Notes under the pieces: generated by a model
Told to the model about the DNA's origin: nothing
The model's input: the letters and a program-made list of their open reading frames with translations, nothing else
Databases searched by the model: none
In this document: positions 36,413-48,520 of the stretch, piece by piece
Layout: each line of letters opens with the position of its first letter
How positions within the stretch are numbered: position 1 is the stretch's first letter
Assembly (NCBI GenBank): GCA_037954665.1
Contig: JBBMOL010000249.1
Span: forward strand, 434,001-498,000
Direction: 5' to 3'
DNA length: 64,000 nt
Origin: Laguncularia racemosa
Taxonomy: Eukaryota > Streptophyta > Magnoliopsida > Myrtales > Combretaceae
Made by a program: the position numbers and the translations under genes

Positions 36413-37087
36413 TGACATGAACTCGCCAACCTGTGACAAAACTCAACGATCGATTCACTAACCTCACTACCTAGGATTTCTCAAGAACGGTGAACATTGC
36501 AACCCTTTGTCTATAAACGAGACAAGAGCCTTGGTATATGCGATAATGCCACAATCGATTATGGAAGGATCATTTGATAAGTTAAGGAATGAATGCCATG
36601 GATTCAAGAATCTGATAAGTTTGATAGTTCTTCAAAGAACCAAAGAGAAATCTCTCTCAATTGATGAGTAAAAATGTTCAAAAAACTCTTATAAATGAGT
36701 GTTTGATGACTATTTATAGTTTTATAATAAAGAGTAAACAAAGCGACATAAAAAAAAATAATTCACATAAAGGACAAACATTATATGCCAGCGGCCTAAA
36801 TTATCACAAAGCCAACCTACATTTACTCCTAAGTTGGCACTTAAAGCTGGCGACTTTGAATTTCTTCAAGTCGGCCTTCCCTTGGATTTACACGAGCCAC
36901 TTAGGCTGGCAGCTTAAATCGCCAAAGCCGGTGACCTTCAGTGATTCTGAAGCTATCAGCCTTTAATCTATTCCTCGACTTTTAAGTTCGTGTTCCACAC
37001 TTTAAATAGATCCGTGCTCTTTAGTTCAATTCCCCTAGCTTGATCTTGATCATTCTTGGACCATTCCTCCTAATGTGAACCTCATCA
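36413..37087 (-). repeat. Element Q 3' LTR
   Basis: 675 bp. Plus strand TGACATGAACTCGCC to CTCATCA, followed by the minus-strand polypurine stretch AAGAGGAAGGGAA (37088-37100). Only one copy is present, so the left end is provisional. Confidence 0.5.
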
Positions 37088-37109
37088 TTCCCTTCCTCTT
37101 AAAAAGGAT

Positions 37110-38229
37110 TTGCCCTCAAATCGACACTTGCATTAAACCGACTCAAATCAATAAAATTAAAATTAGTACTAGTTGGATACGTACTTGGAAATTCCAATAT
37201 GTAAATGTGACCATTGATGCACTTGAGGACTTGGAATGGACCCTCGCCTCTTGGAAGCCTCTTTGATCACCTTAGTGATAGGAAACACCTGTGACTTATA
37301 CGCGCTCAAACCCAATCTCTGAGTTTAAATAGAACTTAGCGATGCCCTTTATTGGTTCGTTTAGCACACTGCTTATTCTGTAGCTCAATATTGAGCTTGG
37401 CCTTTCACGCGTCTCAACAAATTTCTTTGTTCTTGCAAATAGACCATTTTTAACCTCATTGAGTCTATCATTAGAATTTTCTTTCCACTCTATTTTTCTC
37501 TTAGCACTCAATATTTTTTCCCTCTTTTCTATTTCCTTTATAATATCACTTAACTTATTTTTACCACCTACTCTCGTCTATTTTCCCTCTTTTTCTTCTG
37601 CAATATTACTCATTTTATTTTTACCACTCATTTTCTTTTGCTCTCTCTCTTTCAGTATTCTCATTTGATCTTCATAAACTTCCCATGTGCCTATTAGTGG
37701 TTCCCTATTCCTCCTCTTATTCAACAAAACCTGATCCCACCAAATAATTACATAATCAAAAAAATTCAATGGCAGCAAGTTTTACCTTTTTGGCCTCAGC
37801 ATAGTTATGGCACTAAAAAATCATCTCCACCTTTTTCTCCCACTTCAGATACACCTCAGGGTCATTCTTCCCTTAGATGGAAAGAATTTTCATCTTTATG
37901 TTCCTTAGACTGTTATCTTCTTCATGCCTAGCTTCTCTACTTCTCCTTACATTCCTCCTATAATCCATAAAAGAGTCTTGATCAGATTCAGCTGCAGACC
38001 TTTCTCTACTCCACTCATCTTCCTCCATGTGCACTACCCTTTTTGGCATTTTATCCCTCTTATGCCTAGTAGAAGCAATCTAAGACTGCTCAAAATTCTA
38101 CTCTATATGCTCATGAAATTGATCCATTTCTGTTCTAAACGTTCTCCTCATCTTTGTTGTTAGAGTTTCTATGATCAATTTTGTATCAATTCCCTCCATC
38201 ACACTTTCAGGAGAATTTCTCTAAGACAT
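37110..38229 (-). pseudogene. gag: Element Q gag
   Basis: Minus strand from ATG 38229, with a TAG codon soon after. Charged N-terminus, KKVKLAAIEF near 37780, then the capsid core FFDYVIIWWDQVLLNKRRNRE and LIGTWEV near 37700-37750. A basic lysine-rich linker follows (37511-37296). The region ends with the phrase DLRANPF near 37115, which in complete chromoviruses lies at the very end of pol. Stops and shifts throughout. Confidence 0.7.
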
Positions 38230-38683
38230 ATTGCTACACAAAACAATGTTAGGAGTAAACAAATATAATCTCTCAAATTCACTCGCTCACATGTTTCACT
38301 CAAATCGCTCTACTGTTCTCACAAATCCTTACCTACTCAACAATTCCTCTTTTCGGTTCTTCTGGAACTAACAATCCAATCAGATTTTTGTTCTTATAGA
38401 AATCCACCCAACTTTCCCAATAGTAGTTTCAAATCACGATTTGACAAGATTCACAGAACGCTAAGAATTCAATTAAGGATCACAAAAAAAAAAAAACTCT
38501 AAATCACAAAAAGTAACAATAATCTCCACACAATTTCCAATTCTAACTGAACACAACCCAATTGATATCAATTTCCTTTTTCTTTTTCTTCTTCTCTTTT
38601 TTTTTTATATGAATTTTCTTTTTTTTTTTTTTAATTCTTGAGAAAGGAAATGTGCATGATTCCTTTCAAACACTAACAACAAT
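38230..38683 (-). other. Element Q leader, non-coding
   Basis: Non-coding sequence upstream of the Q gag, with poly(A) and CTT-rich tracts. No primer site or LTR found before the Tat LTR at 38684. Confidence 0.5.
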
Positions 38684-40589
38684 TATCGAGTCTAATTTTA
38701 AAATTTTATATTGTCTCCCTAATTCGATTCATATTAGATCATATATTCATCTAATATAAATCCTTGACTTAAAATAGGAAATTTTTATTTATTTGGAGTC
38801 GCCACCCAATTGAAGTTGGGAACAATTATTAAATTAGAACTAATTGAGCGGATTAATTCTAATTTAGACAATTTGTCGTCGAAATCTCCTCTTTTTATTT
38901 TTTAAAGAAAAAGAAAAAGAAAAACCAGAGATTTTCGACTCGAGGGCTATCTTATTAAAACTCTAAAGTTAACACCTTATCCTTCTAAAATCTAGGTCAT
39001 GCTCTGATATATATTTTTTTAATTATTTTTTCCTTACATTATTTTTTTTATAAAGAAGATATTAAAAGATGATATAATGATTTTGAAAAATGATTTTTTA
39101 TTTCTTTTTAGAGTTGCCCCATAAGGGTGCCTACATACCCGCTATTTAGGATCAAACAAGTTGTAGTTTACTTTTTATGAAAATGCTTTAGTGGGTTTGT
39201 TTAAGTGTTAACTATGAAAACACATTAGGTTTACGTTTGTTATCATTTTTAAGATTTAAAAAAAAAAATTCTAAACCTAAGCTTTAATATTTTCTTTAAA
39301 AAAAACTTTGATTTAAGAAAAACAAATTTTGAATTTATTTTGAAAAAAGAATTTTCTAAGTGATAAAATAATTCATTATTTTCAATTCATATTATTAATC
39401 TACCTTTATCTTATCCTAATTTTTTTTATTTTTTATATTATATTATTATATTAGACATATTTATTTATTTAGCAAAATCCTAAAACCTAAAAAAATATTA
39501 TTGATTTATTTATTTTCTTTATATTTTTGGATTAATTTTTTTTTGTTTATTTCTAATGGATAAATAAAGTAAATAAATAAAAAATAAAATAAAAATAGAA
39601 ATAAATAAAAAAGAATCAACTAACTTGGATGTGGATCGAGTCCGATCAATTAAGTCGAATTACGGCGGTTGGAGACTCCTCGTCTGTGGCGTTCGAAGGT
39701 GGTTGAGGGCTCCTTATAAGCTTTCTGAGGGTAAGTAATCCAACTGTGGTGGTGGTTTTCTTCAAAAACTTCTCTAGGTGGTAGTTCGGAGCTTGATCGG
39801 CGGTCGTAGATAGGGAGGAACTCTAGCGAGCTTCAAAACCTTCTGATTTTCACTCTTTTCTCTCTTTTGATCCATCTTTTAGCTTCCCCCCATCATGCTC
39901 TATTTGTAGGCATCAGAAATCGAGCTAGATAAGCTTGGATTTCCCTTTGATAGGCTCGAATCGTATCTACGGTTAAAACCCATTTTCGATTTGCTCTAGA
40001 TTCGTATAAGTTCTTAATTTTGTTACGATTTGTGTTAATTGGATTATGCTTATCTTAATTTTGTTAAAGATTTGTGCAAAAAATACATCAAAATGGTCGG
40101 ATTTCACTTTTCCCGTAGCCGGCGACTGTTTCGGATGGAGGTTGAAGACGATCACGCGTTCGGCGCGTATGCTCCCTCCGTCTAATCAGAAGCTGACATG
40201 TATCTTAGGTAAGAAAAAATTGCAAATCTTGGATTTGCTTCCCCCGCATTTCGAACCCTAGACCAAGCGCCCCCTTACCCCGTACTCTTAGGCTGAAGCT
40301 CGGACTAGCTGGGCTAGCCATTTCTCGGTTTTGTATTATGCAAATGTTATACATAAGTGTAGCAAGTTTTATTAATTTTATATTATTTTGAAATTCTAAA
40401 AATTTGTAAAAATTATTTAATCTCTTTTATTATTGTTTCTACCATCATTTCCAAAATTGGTGTATTTTTCCTATTTATTTTATTTTTTTTTCAATATTTT
40501 TCCTTTATTTCTGCTAAATAGAAAGAAAAATGAAAAATTGAGAAATTAAACACTATTTGTGATTAAAGGGCAGAAATGTAGTGTTTATA
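38684..40589 (-). repeat. Tat element 2, 3' LTR
   Basis: 1906 bp, aligned with 7565-9687. Both ends mutated (TATCGAG instead of TGTCGAG at the left, GTTTATA instead of GTTTACA at the right). Contains TGGCGACTCC at 38795-38804 and the tRNA-like pair at 40248-40316. Confidence 0.85.
40248..40316 (-). other. tRNA-like segment in Tat LTR 2
   Basis: Minus strand TAGCCCAGCTAGTCCGAGC (ending near 40316) resembles a tRNA A-box and AGGGTTCGAAATG (near 40248-40260) a B-box. Same position as in Tat LTR 1. Confidence 0.45.
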
Positions 40590-40719
40590 GCTGCCCTTCT
40601 TTGTAGTAAAGTTTGGAAAACTTAAATACAAAGACGACAAAGACGCCATTTTTGGCCGATAGACGGAGTGGATAATGCCATAGTTGGCTGGCTATCTAAC
40701 CTTAGTTTTAGTAGGAAAA

Positions 40720-41560
40720 ATGCTCCATGAGTTAATGATCCCACAAATGCTTTGTGATGATTAATACTACTTGGGGTGATCTTAAACAAGGAACATCTCA
40801 CTAGACTAACAACCTGAAGTAATATTTCATCTAGACAAGTGCTCTATGGGCTAACTAATTGATGATAGGAAACATCTCAAAGGTTGTTTAGGAATGTGTT
40901 ATTGTGAGCGAACTAATTGATAGTAGGAAGCGTCCTATAGGACTAGCGACTGTAAAGAAGAGACTGTTTATGAGAGCACTCTTATGAGTTAGCTAATTAA
41001 TAACAGGAATTGTCTTGCTAGACTAGTGAATGTCGAAAAAGAGATGTTCTAAAAGAGTGCTCTTATGAGCTGACTAATCGATGATTATGAAGCATCTCAC
41101 TAGACTAGCGACCTTAAAGAAGAGATTTTCTAGAAAAGTGCTTTTATGAATTGACTAGTAAGAAGTGTCTCATGGGACTAACAGCCTTAAAGAAGAAAAT
41201 TTTTAGAAAAGTGCTCTTATAAGCTAACTAATCGATGGTAGGAAGTGTCTCATTTAGACTTGTAACCCTGAGAGAGGATGTTTAATCAAGTGCCCCATTG
41301 TGGGCTAACTAATTGACAGTGGGAAGTGCATCTTTGGACTTACAACCCTGAAGAAGAAAACTTTTAGAAAAGTGTCCCATTACGGGTTAACTCTAATATA
41401 TATATATATATATATATATATCTAGAAAAGTACCCAATTGTGGGCTGATTTTAAGCTATTGCATCTAGGAAAGTGCCCCATTGTAGGTTGACTTTAAGCT
41501 GTTGTATATGAGAAAGTGCCCCATTGTGAGTTGATTAACCGATAGCGATGTCTGGGTATG
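40720..41560 (-). repeat. Tandem repeats in Tat 2 3' region
   Basis: Degenerate direct units with phrases such as AGTGCTCTTATGAGCTGACT and AAGTGCCCCATTGT. Interrupted by a pure AT dinucleotide run at 41396-41421. Corresponds to the array at 10020-10870. Confidence 0.75.
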
Positions 41561-42044
41561 TCTTAATAACCTAGCATTTCCAACAACATTTCTTAGAACA
41601 TGTGACTTATGATGAATGATGATTATTTACCCTAAATGCTTATCGGTTTGTCGCATGTAGTAGCAAAAAAACTGCACCTTTGCGATGGTTTGCTCCTTCT
41701 TTGCTTACTCTTGGTTCAAATAAAGCTGAGGGCCTTGATGTATTTTCTTTCTTATGAGCATGGCTCTTGTGATTATGGCATTATCCCATTAACACACTAG
41801 GTCTAATGTTAAAAAATAGGTGGAATTTTGAAAAGAAAAAACCTATTGAGATTTATCATTATTTCAATGTTCATTATTCATTGTGAGGCAATGGGTAGTG
41901 TGGGTATGATATGAAAGCTTGTTTAATGACAATTGGTCAAGATAATCAATTATTTAGAGACATTAACTTTGCTTGTAGAAGGAATGAAAACTAAACTCAA
42001 TGAAATTTATACTGACTATTGGCATTCATGAACCTTGGCAAAAT

Positions 42045-43342
42045 TTCAATTTTTTTGCCTAAGGATAGTACATCTTAACAGCATCCATGTTAATGGGGTC
42101 TCTCAATTCTAGACCATCCATTCGGGCTAATATTAAGGTCCCTCCTGATAACACCCTTTTTACAAGATATAGGCCTTCATAATTTGGGGTAAACTTGCCC
42201 CTTGAATCTTGAGCATTCGAGAGAACTTTCTTTAGCACTAGATCTCCTTCTTTGAAACATCGAGGTCTCAATTTCTTGTTGAATGCTTGGGCTATTCTTT
42301 GTTAGTAGTATTAGCCGTGACATAACGCAGCGAGTCTCTTTTCGTCGATCAAGTTCAACTAATCAAGCCTATTCTTTACCCACTTGGATTCATCTAACTG
42401 TGCTTCTGATAAGATCCCGAAGGATGGTATTTCGACTTCAAATGGCAAAACTGCCTCTGTACCATATACTAGAGAATATGGGGTAACTCCAATAGATGTT
42501 CGAATTGAGGTTTTGTAAGCCATGAGGGCGAATGGTATCATCTCATGCCAATCTTTATAAGTAATGGTCATCTTTTCAATAATTCTTTTAATGTTCTTGT
42601 TGGCCACTTGCATTGCCCCATTCATTTGAGTTCGGTAAGGAGTTGAATTTCTGTGGTTTATATGGAATTGTTGGCACAAATCTGTTATTAACTTATTGTT
42701 GAGGTTGGTGCCGTTGTCGGTGATAATTGATTCAGGAACTTCATATCAGGCTATTATGTCCCTCCTCGGGAATCGGACTATTACCCCTTTGGTGACACTG
42801 GTATATGATGAAGCTTCTACCCATTTGGTGAAATAATCAATGGCTACTAGTATGAATCTGTGACCATTGGATGCCTTTGGAGTGATTGGCCCAATGATGT
42901 CGATTCCCTGCATGGAGAATGGCCATGGCATGGATAACGAATGAAGTTCTTTAGGTAGGGCATTTATTCAATTTGCATAGACTTGACATAAGTGACAGTG
43001 CTTGACATATTTGATGCAGTCTGATTCCATTGTCAACCAATAGTAATGTATCCTCATGATTTTTCGAGCAAGCAAGTATCCATTCATGTGAGGTCCATAT
43101 ACTCCTTCATGCACTTCTTTCATTAGTTCACATGCCTTTTTTTTTGTCCACACATCTTAGCAGTGTGGTGTCAGGTGATCTTCTATAAAGTACGAGCCCA
43201 TTTAATAAGAAATGACTTACTAACCTTCTGAGTGTTCTTTGGTCATTTTTGCCAACCATTTCAGGGTATTTGCCTTCTTAGAGGAAAGTTTTAATATCGT
43301 AATACCATGGCTTATCATCTTGTGCTTTTTTGACTACTAAAT
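42045..43342 (-). pseudogene. pol: Tat 2 integrase fragment
   Basis: Minus-strand frames 43153-42968 (zinc-binding region, EVHEGVYGPHMNG and CHLCQVY), 42931-42746 (GIDIIGPI, first aspartate), 42679-42359 and 42271-42059 (C-terminal domain). At the position of the catalytic glutamate the frame reads AMQVANKN where element 1 has VVEAANKN, so the catalytic residue is a glutamine. With stops elsewhere this copy is dead. Confidence 0.9.
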
Positions 43343-44527
43343 TGATGTGCTCAAAACCAAGACCAAGCACACAAAACCTAATTAAAAGACCAATTGCATA
43401 ATGAAATCAAACTAGTCCTCCAAATTGCATAAACCGTCAATCTTTATAATTCCAAATCCACAAATATGAACATGTATGAAGATTGCATATCAAAGAATGA
43501 TCAGCTCTGATACCAAAAGATGATGTGCCTAAAAGGGAATTAAGCACAAACAAAAACAACCCAAATATCAACCTCAAAAGACAAAATCAAATTCGGTTCA
43601 TAAGAGAGACAATTTGTGTGAACCCTAATTGATGGATGATGAATCAAATGATAAAATCAAGGAGATGAAATCCACAAAGATGATAATCCTCAATTGAATT
43701 AATTGACCAACTTAAATTCCAAGAGAACCCCAATCAATAATACATAAATTCAAACTGTGATCCTCCTCACATCAAAGAAATTCCACGCCACAAGTAAAAT
43801 GACAAATTGATGGTATTAACAAGTGCTAAAAACCATTCAATTATGTAATGATAATTTGGTTACAAATGCAACCAAAATCTCTCCAAGAAGACTTCAATCC
43901 AACCCTAGATATGACTCACTAGAGATGAAATGAAACACAACAATAAGAAATTGATATAACTCACAATTTCCCCTTGTTACACTTACCATAATTCCAATTC
44001 TTGGATTTAACTTAATAAGAGAAATTGAACTAGGAAGAACCCTAATTCCCTCACGTAAAGTGTATGTTCAAATATGAAAAATGGCCTCCTCAAACCTTAC
44101 TTTAAGCAAGTATTTATACTTGCTCCCTTTAGGGTTAGAAAATACACAAAATTAGAACTATGCTACTTTTAGGGTGGCCAATCCTAAATGAAAATTACAA
44201 ACAAAATGAAAGTGTCCCAAAAGAAGATACAACATAAAATAGTACATAGAACAATTACAAAGTACAAAATATTATAAATCTTCATTAGCTAATGCTTCGA
44301 AATGGAAAACAATCACAACGGGCATTTGAATGCAAATATGATGATGTCTCGTGGTCATCAACTAATGTAGGACATGTTGGCATCCCATGGAGAATTATTA
44401 TTGTATCTTTAAGATTATTTCTCAAATACTTATTAGATAAAAAGAAATGAAGTAAAATATGAGCGATTTGGATCATCATCCAAATCTAGTTCTAAAAGCA
44501 TATACGGTGTTGGAAAATTTCCCATCA
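43343..44527 (-). repeat. Ra 3' LTR, long form with embedded primer site
   Basis: 1185 bp. Plus strand TGATGTGCTC to CCCATCA. At 43506-43517 it contains a perfect minus-strand TGGTATCAGAGC followed by a second LTR end (TGATGTGCC at 43523), so the outer 180 bp repeat the structure LTR end plus primer site. The right third is diverged from other R LTRs. Confidence 0.8.
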
Positions 44528-46076
44528 TCTCCTCGGGCTTTTGAAAGATTTTCCCTTAAATCTAAAGGATCATTTTTGGGATTGAACCCTAACGTCTCTG
44601 TTGGCCTGCTCTCCTGGCTATTGAATGTAGTGGTAGTAGTTCTGATCTATTCCTGAAACTGATGTACCTCAGATGGAGTCATAGGTGATAGTACTATGCG
44701 AGATTCAACCATACTGAACATGTAGGTGTTTTTAAATCCATCATGTAACACTTGCTGATTAAATAACCGAGGTTTACCCAATAGCGAATGGGATGCATGC
44801 ATAGGAATTGCATCACATAGGATCTCATCGTGATATTTCCGCCTGACACTTACAGGAACCTTTGCCCTTAACGTAACATACATACTGCCCCGATTAGCTA
44901 GCCAATGCAAGTTATAAGGGCTAGGATGTGGGCTAGTAGACAATTGTAATTTTTCTACCAGTGCAGCAGATATAACATTCATGTAACAACCACTATCAAT
45001 GATGAGTACACAAAGGTTACCTTTGATCCTGTAAGAGGTGTGAAATATGTTCTCCCTCTGAATGTCTCTAGCATCAAGAGATATGACTAGATCCCTGTGT
45101 AACACATTAATAGGTAGATATTGTTCACCTGTACGCTCTTCATGTGTTTCTGTAGTTTGGTCATCATAATACTCTTGCAGTGTTATAGGTAAATTTGTAG
45201 GCTTAACCTATTCCTCATCAACCTCAACATCTTCCCCAATGCCCTCTATAACAGTTATCACCCTCTTATTTAGACATTGTGCTGCCATATGCCCAAATCC
45301 CATGCATTTAAAGCATTTGATCTGGCATGCTTTTCCACTAGCAGATCTAGGAACAGTTTGCCTCACATCCGGTGCTATTACCTCTTTACCCTTCCCAGTG
45401 GGTATATTTTCTCTGGCAGTGTTTGGGGTAGTTTTGTCTACTGCTCTCACTGTCTCACCTACCACCTTTGTTCCCCCTGATCAACCGTCAGCTGCTATAG
45501 GTTTGGTAGTAGTATTGGGCCTACTGCTTAGAGCCTTGAACAAGTTGGACCTCTTTTGCCTCTCCACTTTCAAGGCCAAACGAATAGCCTTATCAAATGT
45601 ATTATAGTATTGTAGCTCAACAACACACGCTATCTCATATTTCAGACTTGAGATGAAGCGTGCTATGGTTTGTTCTAGAGGTTCGATTGACCCATTTCTA
45701 ATCGTAAGGGTTTCAAATTCCTGCACATAATCATCCACTGTCTTGCCTCCTTGCCTCAAAGTTTGCAATTGCTTAAACAGTTCCTGTTTGTAGTGCTCAG
45801 GAATAAATCTTTTTCTCAACACCTTTTTCATATCCCTCCATGTCTGAATCTCAACCTCCCCATCCCTACGCCTGCTGATAATCAAATTCTTCCACCATAG
45901 TGTAACATATCCTGTAAACTCGGCAGCAGCCAATCGGACTTTGGTATTATTATTGATCTCATAACATTCAAAGAGACCCTTAACCTTATCCTCTCATCCA
46001 AATAATCATCAGTCGATCCCTTGCCATCATAAGAAGGCATCTACAGCTTCACATGCTCCAATCCCCGAGTGAACTT
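44528..46076 (-). pseudogene. gag-pro: Ra gag-protease
   Basis: Gag starts near 46040 (MPSYDGKGSTDDY in a frame with stops) and is clear in 45933-45481: GYVTLWWKN, LRKRFIPEHY and VDDYVQEFETL, the gag core of chromovirus-type elements. 45465-45208 carries a CCHC knuckle CFKCMGFGHMAAQC. 45105-44647 is the protease: LCVLIIDSGCYMNVISAALV with the catalytic aspartate, then LLGKPRLF. A last short piece at 44560-44530 matches DPLDLREN, normally the end of pol. So pol between protease and the end is deleted, not merely mutated. Confidence 0.85.
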
Positions 46077-46160
46077 CATTTGTAACTTGGTTGTGTACTT
46101 AAACCGTAGAAGTGTGAAGATAATTATTGTGTTGTTAGGTTTGAACACAATCATGTCTAG

Positions 46161-47244
46161 TGAAATGTTTCATTATACTAATGTATTACGCCAGACATTT
46201 ACTACATTCACTACTAAGGATAATGAATAAAGGGAAACTTGTTCCATATCTCTTATAGGGTATAAGGAAATTTATGTGTCCTTACAGTTGATGGTGGTAG
46301 TTATACTAATGTGGTAGCAGCATCGTTAGTATCAAAACTAAAAATTGCCACTACTCTACATCCTGAACCATATAAATTGCATTGGCTTAGTGATAAGGGG
46401 AGTTTGCATGTGACCCAAAGAGTTGGGGTACCTTTCAGTGTAGGGGATAAATACTGTGATGAAATCGAGTGTGATATTCTACTTATGTGTACATCCATAT
46501 ATTGCTTGGCAAGCCTTGGTTATATGATAGGAGGGTCTTACATGATGGCTTTAGGAATACTTATGTCTTTCAGAAGGAGAGAAAAAGAATTATTCTGAAC
46601 TCGATGTCGCCTTCAGAAGTTCAAAGGGTTAAGCAACAAATCAGTAGACCATTAGAAGGCTATGAGCAGTTGAACCAACCTTTAGAGCACAAAATTTGTC
46701 AGACACAGATGTGCCAACCTTTAGAGGATCTTGATGATCATAGTCAGATGAGCAAACTACTAGAGGACCAAACTTTTCAAGGATAGTTGTGTTCACCTTC
46801 AAAGGTACTAGAGGCTCATGAGCAGTTAAGTAAACTATTGGAGGATTCTGAGGGTCAAAGTCAGATGAGCCCATCATTAGAGAGCTAAATTTTTCAGAGA
46901 CAGTTGTGTTCACCTTTAGAGGTTTTTGAGGGCAGTGAGCAGTTAGGCCAACCATTAGAGGGCTATGAGGATCAACGCCATACAAATGAATTAGAAAAGG
47001 AGAAAACAATTTCAGTGGAACGGGTTGAGACAGGGGAGACCTCAAGGGATAATGGGTCATTATTTGTGTTACAGATGAGATACATCCTAGAAATGGATGA
47101 GAGAAAACAATCACCCCCTATGTTATTTCAGATATTGGGATTTTGCAGTGATACTTCTTTAGGTGGCTTGCTAGGAGGAAACAAAGTCTTTACTGCATTT
47201 GATCTATCAAATTTAAGGACAAATCTTTTTGAGGCCCGAGGAGA
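46161..47244 (+). pseudogene. pro: Rb protease and C-terminal region
   Basis: Begins around ATG 46155-46160 with stops; protease motif VDGGSYTNVVAASLVSKL near 46290, then ILLGKPWLYDRRVLHDGFRNTY near 46490-46550 in a second frame. A repetitive acidic region (LEGYEQL, LEDLDDH, LEDQTF) follows. The end reads DLRTNLFEARGDD at 47214-47250, running through the polypurine tract GCCCGAGGAGA into the LTR. Frames are broken at least twice. Confidence 0.8.
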
Positions 47245-48283
47245 TGATAGGAATCAAAATCCGACAAAACCTATTATTAGGGCAAGAACTAAAGGATTTC
47301 AAATCTTGGCAGCGATGGCCCATTTTGAGCAAATCGACCTAGGAATTATTTGTCTACTAACCACTTTTCTCTTATTCATGTATTGTATATTTCAACAGGC
47401 ATACTTATCATGCTTTACAGGGCAATGGATAAACTCACTAAGACTCAGCTTATGGGTTATCCATGGACCGACCTAAACTAGCGATAAGCTAGGCTGATGA
47501 ATCCTAAGGAAGAGCTAGCATGATGAAGACTAGTTTTATTTGTAATTATTTCTTTGGACTCTTTATATGTAAGCTTTTGGAGCACTTTTTATTTGCTTGT
47601 AATTATGTTTTTAGGATCGGCTACCGCAAAAGTGGCATAGTTATAATTTAGTGAACTTTTTAACCCTAAAGGGAGCAAGTATAAATACTTACTCAAGTAA
47701 GGTTTTTGGGAGAAGAATTTTCAGAATACACTTGATATTTTCATGAGAGAATTAGGGTTCATCCTTAGTTCAATCCCTCTTATCAATTTCAATCCCAAGA
47801 GTTGGAATTGTGGCGAGTGCAATAAGGAGAAATTGTGAGTTATATCAATTTCTATTTATTGTGTTTCTTTTCTTCTCTAGTGAGTCATATCTAGGGTTGG
47901 ATTGAAGCTTTCTTAGTCAAATTTGATTGCATTTGTAATCAAATTATTATTGCCTAATCGATAGGTTTTTAGCACTTGTTATTTACCATCAATATTTGCT
48001 TCATTTGAATCGTGAAATCAATCCTTTTGGTAAGTGGAATTATGGTCATTGTTCTTGTTGAATTTGTGTATTATTTCATGTGGTATTCAAGAGTATTAGT
48101 GATTTTTGTTGAGGAATATATCATTGTGATATTTCATTTCATGGAATATATCATTTGGATCAACTATTGCATTTAGGGTTCATGCAACAATATTACTCCA
48201 AATTGAACCGAATTGACCTTGTCCTTTGGGGATTGTTAGTTAGATTGGTTTTGCATGTGCCTAAACCCCATTTAGGCACATCA
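47245..48283 (+). repeat. Rb 3' LTR, short form
   Basis: 1039 bp, TGATAGGAATC to GGCACATCA, after the tract GAGGCCCGAGGAGA. TATAAATA at 47680-47687. Ends in a perfect 11-bp-stem hairpin (48255-48281). Confidence 0.92.
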
Positions 48284-48520
48284 ATGTGGAGTAGTGGCAA
48301 GTTTTAGCTTCGATACTAATGATGTGACTACTACATTGGTACAACTACCACCATTAACTATAAGGACACATAAATTTCCTTGTACCCTACAAGAGGCATG
48401 GAACATGTTTTCTCTTTGTTCTTCATCCTTAGTAGCAAATGTAGTCAATGTTCGGCGCAACACATTAGCATAAGGAAACAACTCACTAGACATTATTGTG
48501 TTTTAAATCCAACAACACAA
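48284..48520 (-). pseudogene. pro: Rd protease N-terminal fragment
   Basis: Minus-strand frame from 48493 (MSSELFPYANVL) through the motif NGGSCTNVVVTSLVSKLKL to the cut at 48284. The usual catalytic aspartate of DGGS is asparagine here, so the site is dead even apart from the truncation. Inverted relative to the homologous part of Rb. Confidence 0.75.

Larger units (their letters stand above)
36413..38683 (-). mobile_element. Element Q: gag-only LTR element remnant
   Basis: Minus-strand remnant with a 3' LTR (36413-37087), polypurine tract, a chromovirus-like C-terminal phrase DLRANPF close to the tract, and gag, with no RT or integrase between them (37110-38229 is only 1.1 kb). So pol has been deleted internally. 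The 5' LTR is missing; a Tat LTR begins at 38684. Confidence 0.65.
38684..43342 (-). mobile_element. Tat (Ogre-like) element 2, fragment
   Basis: Homologous to 7565-12700 throughout: 3' LTR, polypurine tract, tandem-repeat region and integrase, then broken within the second RNase H/integrase linker by family R element Ra at 43343. RT, protease, gag and 5' LTR are absent from the window. More decayed than element 1. Confidence 0.9.
43343..46076 (-). mobile_element. Family R element Ra, 5' truncated
   Basis: Minus strand: gag, zinc knuckle, protease, short C-terminal piece, polypurine tract and long-form 3' LTR (43343-44527). No RT or integrase lies between protease and tract. At about 46076 it abuts the plus-strand element Rb. 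It sits in the Tat 2 pol region. Confidence 0.85.
46077..48283 (+). mobile_element. Family R element Rb, 5' truncated
   Basis: Plus strand: end of the leader, protease, C-terminal piece, polypurine tract and short-form 3' LTR. The left part is missing at the junction with Ra. Immediately right of its LTR the sequence switches to minus-strand R sequence (Rd). Confidence 0.85.
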
